From assembly GCF_002878395.1 (NCBI RefSeq), contig NC_061121.1, positions 17,659,876-17,723,875 of the forward strand: 64,000 nucleotides of DNA, written 5' to 3'. Shown piece after piece: positions 44,217 to 58,100 of this stretch (positions are counted from its first letter, which is position 1; each line of letters begins with the position of its first letter). Source of the stretch: Capsicum annuum (lineage: Eukaryota; Streptophyta; Magnoliopsida; Solanales; Solanaceae). Made by a program: the position numbers and the translations under genes. Under the pieces are notes generated by a model, which made no database searches, had not been told where the DNA came from, and saw only the letters and a program-made list of their open reading frames with translations.

Positions 44217-44690
44217 CTACGCAATAATTAATACTTTGTGTTTGGTATGATGGAAAATGTTTTCTGAAAAATGTTTTCCTATTTTCCCTTGTTTGGTTGT
44301 AGTAAAATATTGGGAAAACATTTTCCAAGATAACTCATTTTCCTCTATTTGAGGAAAATGACTTCCCTCATGGACCAAGGGAAGTCATTTTTTGGAAAAT
44401 GACAAATGTGACTTATACCCCCACCCCCACCCCTCTTCCCCACCCCAACAACACTCATATTCGAATGACTCAAAAAATTCACACTTGTTAATAATTTACA
44501 TTACTCAAAAATATTTTTCACTGTGCATTGTTTCAATTTTTCACTGCTTGAAATAAAATATAATGAAGCCCAAATTTTTTCCTTTTTCAATGTTTGTTGA
44601 ATGTATTGTTATTTTCATATGCATAGAGGAAGACTTACCTATGTTACTTTTGCTAATTACATATTTCATTTTGTCATCGATGTAACTTGT
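44192..44690 (+). repeat. duplicated segment, copy 1
   Basis: 44192-44520 matches 54801-55125, and 44613-44690 matches 63926-64000 and continues off the window. Matching text includes CACCTCTACGCAATAATTAA, ATTTTCCAAGATAACTCATT and CATATGCATAGAGGAAGACT. Here the two parts are joined by about 90 bp that are missing in copy 2, where a Mutator-like element lies between them. Confidence 0.88.
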
Positions 44691-45213
<523 letters not shown>

Positions 45214-45225
45214 TATTAATTTTTT

Positions 45226-46464
45226 TTTTTCTAAAAAAAAAATAGTATAAAAGAAAATGATAATATAGGAAGAAAGATCAAAAGAAAAATTAACAAACCC
45301 AAACCAACTTAAATTCTTCACCCCTNNNNNNNNNNNNNNNNNNNNNNNNNNNNNNNNNNNNNNNNNNNNNNNNNNNNNNNNNNNNNNNNNNNNNNNNNNN
45401 NNNNNNNNNNNNNNNNNNNNNNNNNATTTATTTTTAAAATTACTCTTTAGATTAAGATAAACTTTGCTAAAAATTAGATAGATATTTTTGAATTTTTAAT
45501 TTAAAATGAAAGTCCGAAATTCTTTTAAATTTGAATTGAAAACAAAATCTAAACTAGATAAAGCTTACTCTTTAGATTAAGATAAAATTTGCTAAAAATT
45601 GGTTCGATATTTTTGAATTTTGAATTTTAATTAAAAGTCACATATTTTTTAAAATTTGAATTGAAAACAAACTCTAAACTAGATAAAGTTGAATTTCAAT
45701 TAACTATTTTATATATAAACTAACTTTCTAACAAAACTTCTTATTTTGTTCTCTAAAACTTTTTTTTTTGAATTCATCGTTTAGTTTTTTTTTTTTTTTG
45801 GTTATGTAACATTCATGGATGACGTGTGTGCATATTAATATATATGCACAGTTTGCAACTATTCAAAGTTTGATTCAAGATTATTTGTTTATAATTGATT
45901 AATAAATTGTGTTATTTTGTTAAAAAAAAATTATCGTAAATTATTTTATTGAGATCGATGATTATTGTGAAATTATCTTCTATATGTGTATTTGACACTG
46001 ATCATCGTTCTTTGATTGTGCTAGATTTATACAATGCAGTAAAAATTATCTTCATAGAGACCTGTGTCTAGACGACTAATAATTTTGAGAACGACAGCCA
46101 GTAGACGGCCAATAATTTTGAGAGCGACAGCCAAACAACAGAAGAGGTTTAAGGTAATTGCTTTAGGAATATTGTGTGTATGCTTGATTGTTTTTCCTCA
46201 AAATCAATTGATTCTGATATGTTGGTTTGTCACACTGTTTTTTTTTATACTGTGTTTTTCAAAAAATAATAACTTAACAAACAAAAGTGCTATTGAATTT
46301 GAATTTAAACTAAACTTGAATTGCCATAATAGAATTTGTGCTATTTTGTTAAAAAAAAAATTGTAAATTATTTTATTGAGATCGATGATTATTGTGAAAT
46401 AATCTTCTATATATGTATTGGACATTGATCTCCGTTCATTCATTGTGCATGCTACATTTATACA
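45226..46464 (+). repeat. imperfect direct repeat, copy 1 of about 1.4 kb
   Basis: It matches 47062-48536 apart from the assembly gap. It contains a tandem pair of about 435-bp units (45915-46345 and a partial from 46346). Each unit has GAGATCGATGATTATTGTG and an exon-like segment ending GGTTTAAG|GTAATT. The copy stops exactly where the Helitron-like 5' end begins. Confidence 0.85.
45326..45425. other. assembly gap (100 N)
   Basis: 100 N. The equivalent place in the related copy (47161-47484) holds about 324 bp, so the true gap content may be similar and longer than 100 bp. Confidence 0.95.
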
Positions 46465-46576
46465 TCTATATATATATAAAAGCAAAATATAAGCAAGACA
46501 AGATGCCACGTGCCAAGCTATTAAAATAGCCACATGGTAATTTTTATGACAATATTAAAAAATATTTTAAGACAAA

Positions 46577-46613
<37 letters not shown>

Positions 46614-46713
46614 NNNNNNNNNNNNNNNNNNNNNNNNNNNNNNNNNNNNNNNNNNNNNNNNNNNNNNNNNNNNNNNNNNNNNNNNNNNNNNNNNNNNNNN
46701 NNNNNNNNNNNNN
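46614..46713. other. assembly gap (100 N) at a (CT)n tract
   Basis: A (CT)n run (46584-46613) leads into the gap. The sequence after it (ATGCCACGTGTTAAGC) repeats the sequence at 46502, so the gap may hide or create a duplication. Confidence 0.95.
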
Positions 46714-46799
46714 ATGCCACGTGTTAAGCTATTAAAATAGCCACGTGGTAATTTTTAAGACAATATTAAAAAATATTTTAAAACAAAGTTAAAAATATT

Positions 46800-49700
46800 G
46801 TAATAAAATTTTGAATTAAAAAATTAAGTATTTGAATTTGAATAAATTATCCTTTTACAAAAAAGATTTTCATTATCTTAAAAATAGAAACAAACAATTA
46901 AAGAGTTCTAATAGATATATACTATTTCAAATTTACCTCGTATAAAATTTAAATGTTATAAAATATATTTAAATATAATTTATTGACATATTAGGGAAAG
47001 ATAAAAAAAACTATTAAAATAATAATAATAATAATAATCATATGACGATCACACTTTTAATTTTTTTCTCAAAAGAAATAGTATAAAAGAAAATGATAAT
47101 ATAGGAAGAAAAACCAAAAGAAAAATTAACAAACCTAAACCAACTTAAATTCTTCACCCCTCACATAATTTTTCATTGTCTCCCGCTATATATAGATTGT
47201 TTATTTGTTAAAAAAAAGAATTAAATATAAATCAATTATACGTAAGTATTTTGAGAGATGATATCTTTCAAATGAATATTCTACTTTTCTTATACTTCAA
47301 AATTACAATTATAAAAATATAACATTTATTTTAAAAGATAACGTTTTCTAAAAATAGTGTACAAAAGATAAAGTTTTCTAAAACTAGTGTACACGTAAAA
47401 GTAGAGTTAACAAAAACTTATTTAGTTTGAAACATTTTATGTACTTTTCAATTAAAGCTATAAAAAAATAAATTTTATTTTTAAAGATAATTTATTTTTA
47501 AAATTACTCTTTAGATTAAGATAAACTTTGCTAAAAGTTAGATAGATATTTTTGAATTTAAAATTTAAAATGAAAGTCCGAAATTCTTTTAAATTTGAAT
47601 TTAAAACAAAATCTAAACTAGATAAAGCTTACTCTTTAGATTGAGATAAAATTTGCTAAAAATTGGTTCGATATTTTTTAATTTTGAATTTGAATTAAAA
47701 GTCACATATTTTTTTAAAATTTGAATTTAAAACAAACTCTAAACTAGATAAAGCTGAATTTCAATTAACTTTTTTCTATATAAACTAACTTTCTAAAAAA
47801 ACTTCTTATTTTGTTCTCTAAAACTTTTTTTTTGAATTCATCGTTTAGTTTTTTTTTGTTTTTTGTTTTTGTTATATAACATTCATGGATGACATGTGTG
47901 CATATTAATATATATGCACAGTTTACAACTATTCAAAGTTTGATTCAAGATTATTTGTTTATAATTGATTAATAATTTGTGTTATTTTGGTAAAAAAAAA
48001 ATTATTGTAAATTATTTTATTGAGATCGATGATTATTGTGAAATTATCTTCTATATATGTATTGGACACTGATCTCCGTTCTTTGATTGTGTTAGATTTA
48101 TACAATGCGGTGAAAATTATCTTCATAGAGACCTGTGTCTAGACGACCAATAATTTTGAGAACGACAGCTAGTAGACGGTCAATAATTTTGAGAGCGACA
48201 ACCAAACAACAAATGAAGTTTAAGGTAATTGCTTTAGGAATATTGTGTGTATGCTTGATTGTTTTTCCTCAAAATCAATTGATTCTAATATGTTGGTTTG
48301 TCACACTATTTTTTTTATACTGTGTTTTTTGAAAAATAATAATTTTACAAACAAAAGTGCTATTGAATTTGAATTTAAACTAAACTTGAATTGACATAAT
48401 AGAATTTGTGTTGTTTTGCTAAAAAAAAAATTATTGTAAATTATTTTATTGAGATCGATGATTATTGTGAAATTATCTTCTATATATGTATTGGACACTA
48501 ATCTCCGTTGTTTGATTGTGCATGCTAGATTTATACAATGTGGTGAAAATTGTCTTCATAGAGACCTGTGTCTAGACAACCAATAATTTTGAGAACGACA
48601 ACCAGTTGACGGCCAATAATTTTGAGAGCGACAGCCAAACAACAGAAAAAATTTTAGGTAATTTTTTAAGAAAATTGTGTGTATGCTTGATTGTTTTTCC
48701 TCAAAATCAATTGATTCTAATTGTTGGTTTGTCAAACTATTTTTTCTTTTATACTGTGTTTTTCAAAAAATAATAATTTAACAAACAAAAGTGCTACTAA
48801 ATTTAAATTTAAACTAAACTTGAATTGATATATTAGAAAATATATATAATATTTTTTTCTTTTAGCAAATTTGTTGTTTTTATTTTGTATTGTTAATTAA
48901 ATGTTTTCTTTATAATTACAAACAACAAGTGAAAAAAATCAATGCAATGTGATTACGATGTGAAATGTTTTATTTGAAGGCTATACATTCTCTTCTATTT
49001 GTGTATTTTTGTTTTATTATTCATGGTATTTTTAAAAAATATTGTGTGATGTAATTACGATGTGAATTTTTCATTTTTATTTTTGTAATGAGACAATATT
49101 ACTGAATTTACTAGCATATCCATTGCTACTCGCTTTGTTTTATATTTTGACACTCTATTTTGAGTGTTTTGCTTTGTTCTCTGTATAAAAATAAAAAATA
49201 ATAAATAATAGTAGTAGTAATACATAAGTTGTATTTCTTTTAACTTGAGAAAAAAAATCATGGTAATAGTAGAATTTTTTTTTTCATTAAAAGATAGGAA
49301 TATTTGAATTTGAAAATATTAGATTCTTTTTTTAAAAAATTATCATTAGCTTAAAGAATTCTAATAAACATATACTATTTCTAACTTATCTCTTTTAAAA
49401 TTAAAATGTTATAAAATTTATTTAAATATAATTTATTTACATATTAGGAAAAGATAAAAAAATATTAAAAAATATATTCTATCCAGATTACAATTTTGGG
49501 TTTATACAACTACCTCTATAATTTTAGAGTTTTAGTTTTATCTCAACCCAATTGATGATATTTTTTTATTTTGTTTATTTTTATTATAGAAAACACCTAA
49601 TTGGTATCATTAATTTCAAATATATTTTTTGCGAATTCAAATATCTAAATTATAAGATAATCATGACATTTTAGAATTTTATCTTTCTAAAATTCTAACA

Positions 49701-50330
49701 AATTTTAAAATCTTGAATTTAAAATACATTATCCTTTTAAAAAAATCATTATCTTAAAATTAGAAATCCATAATTGATGAGTTCTAATAGACTTTTACTA
49801 TCTCAAACTTATATCTTTTAAATATAAATGCTATAAAATATATTTAAATTTAATTTATATACATATTAATGAAAAATAAAAATATTATTGAAATAATACA
49901 ATTAGTAATAGTAGTAGTAGTAGTAGAAAAATTAATTTGTTTAATATAAAATGACAAAAGGGAAAAAATGTTAAAATAATTTGATATTAATATTTTAAAA
50001 TTTATAACATTAATTTGAAATATTTTATATTATTTCATTTATTTTTATCATAGAAAATACCTAGCTGATATCATTAATTTCAAATAATTTTTTTCAAATT
50101 CAAAATATATAAACTGTAAGATAATTATAAAATTTTAGAATCTTATCTTTCTAAGATTCTAACAAAATTTAAAATCTTGAATTTGAAATACATTATTTTT
50201 TTTTTAAACAAAAAAAAATTCATTATCTTAAAAATAGAAATCCATAGTTAAAGAGTTTTAATAGACTTTTATTATTCCAAACTTATCTCTTCTAAATTCT
50301 AAATGCTATTTTATCTTTCATATTTTATAT
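46800..50330 (+). repeat. dispersed approximately 230-bp repeats inside the Helitron-like element
   Basis: Four related blocks lie at 46800-47035, 49285-49475, 49640-49925 and 50085-50330. They share in order an ATTATCCTTTT-like segment, CATTATCTTAAAAATAGAAA, AGAGTTCTAATAGAC and ACTATTTCAAACTTATCTC. No coding sense is seen. The stretch between blocks is AT-rich with (AGT)n at 49908-49925. Confidence 0.75.
47062..48836 (+). repeat. imperfect direct repeat copy 2, with two 435-bp units
   Basis: It matches 45226-46464 and continues through a complete second unit (47975-48412 and 48413-48836). Each unit encodes a short R(R/L)IILRTTAS-type repeat of 33 bp twice, followed by a GT-like donor. Confidence 0.82.
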
Positions 50331-50965
50331 AGTTGTTCACCTTTAAGTAAATTTAATTTTTAAAAAAAATTATTAGGTATCTATTCTTTATCAAATTACA
50401 CAATTTCTTGCTGCCAAAATGAATATTGTTTGAGTCGTCTAATTCAAAAATATATTTAACAAAAGTGTTAATAATTTAATCAAAAAATCTTTTTGAATTA
50501 TGTTTAATTTATTTTTTTTCTGGGCAATTTATGAAAGTAAATAAAAAAGTTATACATAATATTGCTCATCAAATTTTTATAAATAAATAACTATTAAGGT
50601 ATTTTGTCATGCTTATTTAGCTTTTTAATTATTTTAATATTTTTTTATCATTAGCATTACTTCTTTTTTTTTTAATCACAGTTACTTACCTAAGGATAAA
50701 CTATAGAATAAACAATGAAAAGTCACCTAAAGATAATTTATAGGACAAACAAGTTTAATTAGAAAATTTGCTTCTACATCATTTAATAAACTGTATAATA
50801 TTTTAACTTAAAACTATGATAAAATAATTTGAAGTATTTGAAGAGTCAAAAGAAGAGTAATCAAATCTCATAATTATAATTATACTTTTGAAATAATTCT
50901 AAATCATCTTTCGTACTTTATCTTAAATTTGTTGGTATAGTTTGGGTAGGAATTTTATGGAGTAG
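50331..50965. other. AT-rich interior of the Helitron-like element
   Basis: No gene or repeat with support. Long A/T runs. Confidence 0.4.
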
Positions 50966-51033
50966 AATTAGAGTGTGGGGCTAAAGCGGATGGTGGAGGT
51001 AATTTTTTTTTGTTTTTATATGTGTGTGGGGGG

Positions 51034-51133
51034 NNNNNNNNNNNNNNNNNNNNNNNNNNNNNNNNNNNNNNNNNNNNNNNNNNNNNNNNNNNNNNNNNNN
51101 NNNNNNNNNNNNNNNNNNNNNNNNNNNNNNNNN
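51034..51133. other. assembly gap (100 N) at a G run
   Basis: It is preceded by TGTGTGTGGGGGG and followed by GGG, so the gap lies in a G-rich tract. Confidence 0.95.
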
Positions 51134-51918
51134 GGGTTAACGCTGGAAACAAAGTTTTAGATATATTTTTTGTGATGAACAATATTATAAATTGTATGTG
51201 CGTAGTTTTTAATTGAGAATGGTAAAATTTTAAATTTTAAAGAAATTTTTTTTAATTAGAGATGAATCTAATTATTTTTACTTATTAAATGAAAGAACCA
51301 AATCTTTCCACAAAATATGCAACACATGTTTGCTACATATCCGTTTCAAAATCTTTTTTTATGGAATTATATTTCCACAAAATTAGTTTAGAAGATAACA
51401 CAACTTTAATAAAATCATATTTTTTAATTCACATTCTATTCATTTTTAAGTATTGTTAATTATTCTTATTATAAGATAACCATAGTATTTTAAAATCTTA
51501 TCTTTTAGATAACCATAGTATTTTAGAATTTTATCTTTTCTAACAAACTAATATTATATTCAATTTTAAATTCGAATTAAATTTTAGTTTGCATGAAATT
51601 CAACTTTGTAATCTATTATATATACCCCTTCAGTGATACATATACCGGTGCAATCTTTCTTCTTCTCCTTTTATTTATTATTTTTATCTTGAGAGAATTT
51701 TGTACGATCGTTTTATTCACAAATATATAGATTAATTTTTTTCCGTACATCAAAACTATTTTGGTGTATACATATTCACTGTAGAAATATAAATATTATT
51801 CGCAAGTTTATTACTAATAAAGTCATATTTATGTCCTTCCTTATTCTCAAGTTTACTATTGATATGTTTTTCATATACTTAAAAAAATTATTAATATACA
51901 TTATTTATTTTTCCATAG

Positions 51919-52280
51919 AAATTTCTACTATGGATAAAAATATAGTAGGTAATGCTCATCAGATTTCTTCAAATAACTATCAAGGTTTGTTGTTCATGTC
52001 TAATTTTTATATTTAATTATTTTATTATTATATATATCTAACATTTTATTTATCTTTTTTATCATAGATATACCTGTCATGGATAAAAAGATTATAAGTA
52101 ATGCTCATCACCAAGGTATGATGTTCATGCTTGATTTAACTTTTAAATTATTTTATTGTTATTTATAATTAACATTATATTTATCTTTTATCACATATGT
52201 ACCTGTCGTGGATAAAAAGATTATAGACAATGCTCATCTAATTTTTTTAAATAATTGTCAAGGATATTATTCAAGCTTAG
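51919..52280 (+). other. tandem exon-like repeats (three units)
   Basis: Unit 1, 51919-51984 (66 bp), sits between CCATAG and GGTTTG. Unit 2, 52068-52115 (48 bp), sits between ATCATAG and GGTATG. Unit 3, about 52198-52262, has lost both splice-like borders. In a common phase they read ISTMDKNIVGNAHQISSN, IPVMDKKIISNAHHQ and VPVVDKKIIDNAHLIFLN. The introns between them are also related (ATTTATCTTTTATCA before each). This looks like duplicated small exons of a gene fragment, perhaps captured by the Helitron. I do not recognise the peptide. Confidence 0.5.
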
Positions 52281-52611
52281 TTTAAATTTTAACAACTTTA
52301 TTGTTATTTGATTAACATTATTAAGGAAGTTGATTTTCCCCAAACCTGATGTACATAAATATGTCAAAAATACGAAATACGTATTTAAAAAATCAACAAG
52401 TACAGTGAAGGCTCATAGCACGTAAACGAGATTTGTTATATTATTTGTATAGAAAATGAATGCAAATATATTTCGTTGTATATAAATATTATTGTACCAC
52501 ATTTTTTTCTCTTTTATTTATTTCTTTTTAAGCATAAAGACAGATATGAAATATACTATATTACTTTTAAATATTTATTTTCTTAGAATATAATATTGAA
52601 TTGTTCTTTCG

Positions 52612-54745
52612 TTTAGGGTGTGATGAGGAATCGTTTGGGGTGTGATGGGGAACAAGGGTGGGGGATGGGGGGCTGATAGACCAATGAAAAATTTAGGAAG
52701 AACTAACATTTAGCTGGGAAGGATGTAAAAGTTGAAGATAATTACGAATCTTTTATGTTTTATGTGTTAGTATTAAAGGTATGAGATTTTCGCAAGTTTT
52801 AAGAAATAAAATGAATACAATGAACAATAAAACACAAATTTAGATTGAACAATCTATTTGAAATAAGAAAATAGAAAGTTCAACTACTTATAGCATGTAA
52901 CTCAAAAAAAATTAATTCAATTTCAAATTATAAAAAGATAATTAGATACGGTAGGGAAAATGTGCAAAGATTGGGAAATTGAAGAGATAATATTTTAAGA
53001 TAATTTTGAAATATAATAAAGTAATTAGATAATGCATGCACTAATATCCAAAAAATTTAAATTAAAGAAATGTGAACAACATAATAAAAACAAAACAATA
53101 AAAAAAATCATAAAATATATCTATTTTAGCTAATATGTTTATGATTGTATAAAGCCCAGTATTAACCTAACAAAAATTCATATTAACAATCTAATAGTTT
53201 TAAATAGTGAACAATTTAATAAAAAAAATATGAAACATAAAAGGTTTTTTAATTATATGAATCGTATTTTTTTTTCAAATATAAATTTGGTTATGGGGTT
53301 GTGATGGTGTTGGACCGGGTGGATGGGGTGGGGGTGGGAAGCGGTTCGATTTGAGGATGTACATTTTATTGAGAAATAATATGATTATTGAAATTTGAAA
53401 AATAATATGATTTAACATATTCGAACAAGACACACAATTTAAAGTGATTTAGAAATAACAATCTTCATTTTAAAAAAAAGATTAGTTTATTATTCTTTCT
53501 TATTCTTACTTTATTTTTATTATTACTACTATTATCATCATATCATCGTATCATCACTTCATTGATTTCAAATATTTATCTCAATTCAAATATATAAATT
53601 ATTAGATAAATATACATTTTATTTGAAAAAAGTAAGGATAAGAAAGAATAACAAATTAATTTTTTTAATAAATTAATATGATATTTTAATTTGAATTGAA
53701 ATAAAATTCTAGCTTCTTGATCTCTCTTATATATACTCCTATATCATTAACTTGGTGACTTTATTTACTGAATTTCCTATATCCTTAATTTTTTAAAAAT
53801 TATTTCTGATTTAATATTTTTCTTTTTATATGTAAGAGGGATAACATTTTCATTTTCATCTTCATCTGTTAATGTTAATGAAGAGGAAAAACTTCCACAT
53901 CATTAATGTTATATTTATCTACTTCTTGCTGCTCTTCGTCTTTCACTATAATTGATAACATCCTCAAAGGAAATAAGGACAAAGGGGGTCGCTAATGATT
54001 GAAACGACGACTTTGACAAGTAAAAGATTCATAAATCAATTGATTTACAAATTGATTCAAAACTTTTCTACTATTTAATTTATGAAAAAGTTTTATTAAG
54101 AGTTGTAAAGTTTTATTTGGAGTTGTTCTTATCTTTACAGTGATGATTTTATTATTGTTATTGACTTACAAGGGAGATAAAGAAGAATGAAGAGAAGAGC
54201 GAAATAGATAAATGTGGAAGTAGAAATTTTATTGATATGATAGACCAACTCAAGTTTTTCTAAATATGTGTTTCAAATTATTGGTCTTCTTTTTAACACT
54301 GCTTTATTTAATATTTTTTTGTTATTTAATTCAATTATTGCAATTGATAATTGTTTCTTTGTTTAATATCGTATATACGAGTTGTTCTGTGTTTAAGTAA
54401 TTTCTGGCAAATCAAAATTCTTAAATTGTAAAAAATATAATTAAAAAATATATATGAAATATAAAGATTTTTTTTTGCAATTACATGTTTGATTTCACTC
54501 ATACAAATTTAGTTAGGTGTGGGGGAGAAAAAGTATTTACAATCTAATATTTTAAAATTATGAATAATATAATAAAAAAATATGAAACATAAAAGTTTTT
54601 ACAATTACATGATTATTTTTTTGTATAAATTTGGTTAGAGGAGGGGTTTTGGTGGGAGGGGTGGAGGCCTGTGGTTGGAGGGAGAGGTGCGGTGGGGGTA
54701 GATTTTTTTTATTTTTTAAATTAAGGGTGGGGTGGAGGGGGAGAG
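52612..54745 (+). repeat. repeated 3'-end modules with G-rich blocks
   Basis: A phrase of the form AATAAAAAAATATGAAACATAAAAG, then TTACATGATT, then ATAAATTTGGTTA, followed by a G-rich block, occurs at 53170-53345, 54425-54525 and 54540-54680. G-rich text also lies at 52612-52680. The last copy runs into the Helitron terminal hairpin. Confidence 0.65.
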
Positions 54746-54772
54746 AGCTAAAAATAATATTTTTAATATTAT

Positions 54773-54800
54773 CCGTGCATCGCACGGGTACGTATACTAG
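54773..54800 (+). other. Helitron 3' terminal hairpin and CTAG end
   Basis: Six-bp arms CCGTGC (54773-54778) and GCACGG (54782-54787), then GTACGTATA and CTAG. This is the transposition terminator structure of Helitrons. Confidence 0.82.
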
Positions 54801-55126
54801 TTAATTTTAAAATTGTCATCTCTACGCAATAATTAAGACTTTGTGTTTGGTATGATGAAAAATATTTTCTGAAAAATGTTTTTCTATTTTTCATTGTTTG
54901 GTTGTAGTAAAATATTGGGAAAACATTTTCCAAGATAACTCATTTTCCTCTATTTGAGGGAAAATGACTTCCCTAATGGACCAAGGGAAGTCAGTTTTTC
55001 GGAAAATGACAAATGCGACTTATACCCCCACCCTCACCCCTCTTCCCCACTCCAACAACACTCATATTCACATGACTCAAAAAATTCACGCTTCTTAATA
55101 ATTTACATTACTCGAAAATATTTTTC
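54801..55126 (+). repeat. duplicated segment, copy 2, left part
   Basis: It matches 44192-44520 with scattered substitutions. It ends abruptly at ...ATATTTTTCA, where sequence of the Mutator-like element begins. The match resumes at 63923. Confidence 0.88.
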
Positions 55127-55163
55127 AAAGATTTCACCATCCTTCAAGCAACAACAACTCAAC

Positions 55164-58100
55164 ATGCAAAGCTATATTGTATCAAAAAAAGTTGTTGTTC
55201 CAGATTTTAAGAGGGTTGATAAGATGAAAAAGCTTGTTGGTCAACATGATTCCGATTCGGATTTTGAAGGTGAAATTTCCGCGCCTAAAAGGAAAAAATC
55301 AAAAATCAAAATTAGTGAAAATGCTAGAGTTACAAGGTCTAAGGTCAATGCGAGTGTTGGCAAAGTGGATGATAAAAAGTCTGAATAAAAGAAATCAAGA
55401 AATGTGTTCAAGGTTAGTGTAATCTGATTTCTTTTTTCATATATGTATTAAATTGGTTAAATTGATAATGAATTAATTTTTTTTTTTTTAATGACATGCA
55501 TGTAAATTAGCCTTTTAAAATTTTTGAGTTTTTGTGGTTTAAAGTTGAAATATAACTCTTGATATTGTTATTGTTCGGATTATGTTAAAATATTTCTTTT
55601 GTTGTTGTTAGTGGTTGAAAGTTGAAAATTTAACTTTTGTTCTTGTTATGGTTTAAAGTTAAAGTAGCACTTTTGTTGTTGTTAATGGATGAGAGTTGAA
55701 ATATAAATTCTAACTGTGAAACAAGTAGGTGCATTATGTTTTTTTTTACACTCATGGCAAAATTTTTATGAATTGTTTATTTTAACTTTTAAGTATGCAA
55801 AAAAACAGAGATGTTATTAAAAAACAGTATATATATCCATATTTGATGGTTGAACTGTTGTGAATAGTTTATGTCTTTTTTTTTTCAGGACAAAAAATTG
55901 TATACTCACTGGTCTTCATACATAAAAGTTAATGTGTTTGATGATCTCAAACAGAGATGAACCAAAGAGCATTTCAAAATGTTTCAGAAATCTCCATTTT
56001 ATCATTTTTTGAATATGCATTTTTTGAAAATTTAACCAGAGCTTCTTCGTAGTCTATTACTTGCAAAAACCAAAAACAATAGGGATGATTTATTCATCTT
56101 CAATATCAATGGTAAAGATCTGCATTTCGGAAAGAGAAAATTTTCTGTGGTTAGTGTATTGAAATGTTTTAAGAAATCAGATTTTGTTTTCGATCCTAAA
56201 GTAAGAAATAAATTAATGGATAGATATTATCCCGGTATGGATAAGGTAATGAGGTTTGTTTTCTATGATGATTTTGATTTTGTTAACAAGAAGATTGCTT
56301 TTCGAGATGAAGATTTGTATGAAATTGGATTAGTATACTTCATAGGTCGATTTCTTCATTCTGAGTTGCCAAGAACGTTCATAAAAAAGGCTGATTTTGA
56401 CTTGGTAGAATCAAGTCACTATTTGAAGTATGATTGGGGAGGTGAGTGTTTTCAAGTCTTGAAAAAATCATGTAGCCATAAGATGAAAAAAAATCCATCC
56501 TCTTTTCATTTTCAAGGATTTCATCTTGCGCTTCAAATATGGTTCTATGAATGTTGTTCCGACATTGATAAGTGTGTTGCTCATCGAATTGGATCACAAA
56601 CTCCAAGAATTTTAAATTGGGAGTCATCTGAAGAACTTATTTTTTATGACTATCTTCAGAGTACAATGTTCAAGCGGTACAACAATGAGGTAATGTTTAT
56701 ATTTTAACTGTATTTTCTTAAGTAATTATTTTACGTATCAGCATTGTTCCTTCGTATTTTATATGTATATTATTGGTATACAGTAACACTTTTTGGGCAT
56801 ACTAGTTTTTAATTTTTTATCTAACTTTTTTTTTAAACTTTAGTATGTGTTTAGTGACATTGTGTTTACCGATGAAGAGGAGTTGAAATTCAACCTTGGA
56901 GCTATTCATCAGGACAGCTTGGGTCATGAACATCGTAATGATTTAGACCATTCTGTACTACCCATAACTGAAGATGCATTTTCTGTCTTAAAGAATGAAA
57001 TAGCCAATGTATGTTTCTAGTTTAATCTTCAAGTACATATTCAGTATTGTTTTCAAAATATTTAATAAACATGTGATTGAGGTTTTTTGTATGTCTATGT
57101 GCAGGTCTATCGTCATATGTCGTTATTTTAGGAGAAGGTTTATTTTGAATGATATCTAAAACGTTATAATGCACATCATCTTTCAATTTCAACATTTTTG
57201 TATTTTCATTTCGTAGGGCTATATTTTTCAGTTGTACTATTAACTAAGTACTTTATATTTATGTATGTTCAGGTTTTCAAAGAAATGATAGAATATAAAA
57301 AGAATGTTTAATCAATAATTTTGTAATTTCATTATTAATCTAAATCAGTTTTTGATATATCTTTTTCATTGTTTTATGTTCTTTCAGGTGGATAGTCAAT
57401 TCAATGGGATGAGGGAGTTTGTTGAAGAATTTGTGAAGTTGATATTGAATGAATTAAGATTTGTTAAACAGCAATCGTCTGAATTTGTTGAAAAAGAGGT
57501 TAGTTTTCATTGCATTCAACTATTATATATTTGTTATAAGTTTTTTCATTACTAATTGTTATTAAAATACTATATCTTTTCTAAGAATGTGGACGTTGGT
57601 TTACAAACCCCACCTGCAAGCAAGAAGCAAAATGAAGTGCTTGTTGAACCGGTTATTGAAAAATATTCTTTTCGTGGTGATGTTTCTGTCCCATTGGATG
57701 GTAATATTTCTATACTTTCATATTTAATTTTATTTATTTAATAACAAGATTATACATTATTGAAATTCACTTCATGAGTTCTCATGTTTCATTCATAGTT
57801 TCTAACAATTCAGTTGTGAATAATCCTGTCAATGATCAGTCACGGTTTGATGACATACCCTTCTTTATCGAGTCTCAATTAGTTGCTCCTGAACCAACAT
57901 TTAGAGAATTGAAAACACCAAAAGCACATATCACTACGCCTATAATGTTTGACAAATCTCCAGTAGGTGCGTATAACCAATCCGACACAAGCTCTCGCAG
58001 ATGTCCATTGTACTTTAAGAGAAAGCATCCATTTTAGGAGTATATTGGGTTTGAGACTCCGGATTCATTGATTCAACAATTCACTGATTGGTGTTATACC

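Larger units (their letters stand above)
46465..54800 (+). mobile_element. Helitron-like element, non-autonomous
   Basis: The left end reads TCTATATATATATAAAAG directly after an A. The right end has a CCGTGC-ATC-GCACGG hairpin (54773-54787), nine bases, then CTAG (54797-54800) followed by T. TC...CTAG ends in an A^T target with a 3' subterminal hairpin are the Helitron signature. Two assembly gaps lie within. I find no Rep/helicase reading frame, so it would be non-autonomous. The interior is AT-rich and full of repeated modules listed below. That both ends belong to one insertion is inference: the flanks do not rejoin to a single site recognisable in the window. Confidence 0.7.

Noticed and set aside
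43787..44224. 145-aa and 101-aa frames on opposite strands
   Set aside because: Triplet-biased composition on both strands, no domain; more likely part of a small DNA element.
53890..54235. Inverted repeat between 53890-53960 and 54180-54235
   Set aside because: Similarity is low-complexity GAAGA/TCTTC text and too imperfect to call.
46465..54800. Autonomous Helitron with a Rep/helicase gene
   Set aside because: No long frame or Rep motif in the interior, even allowing for the gaps.
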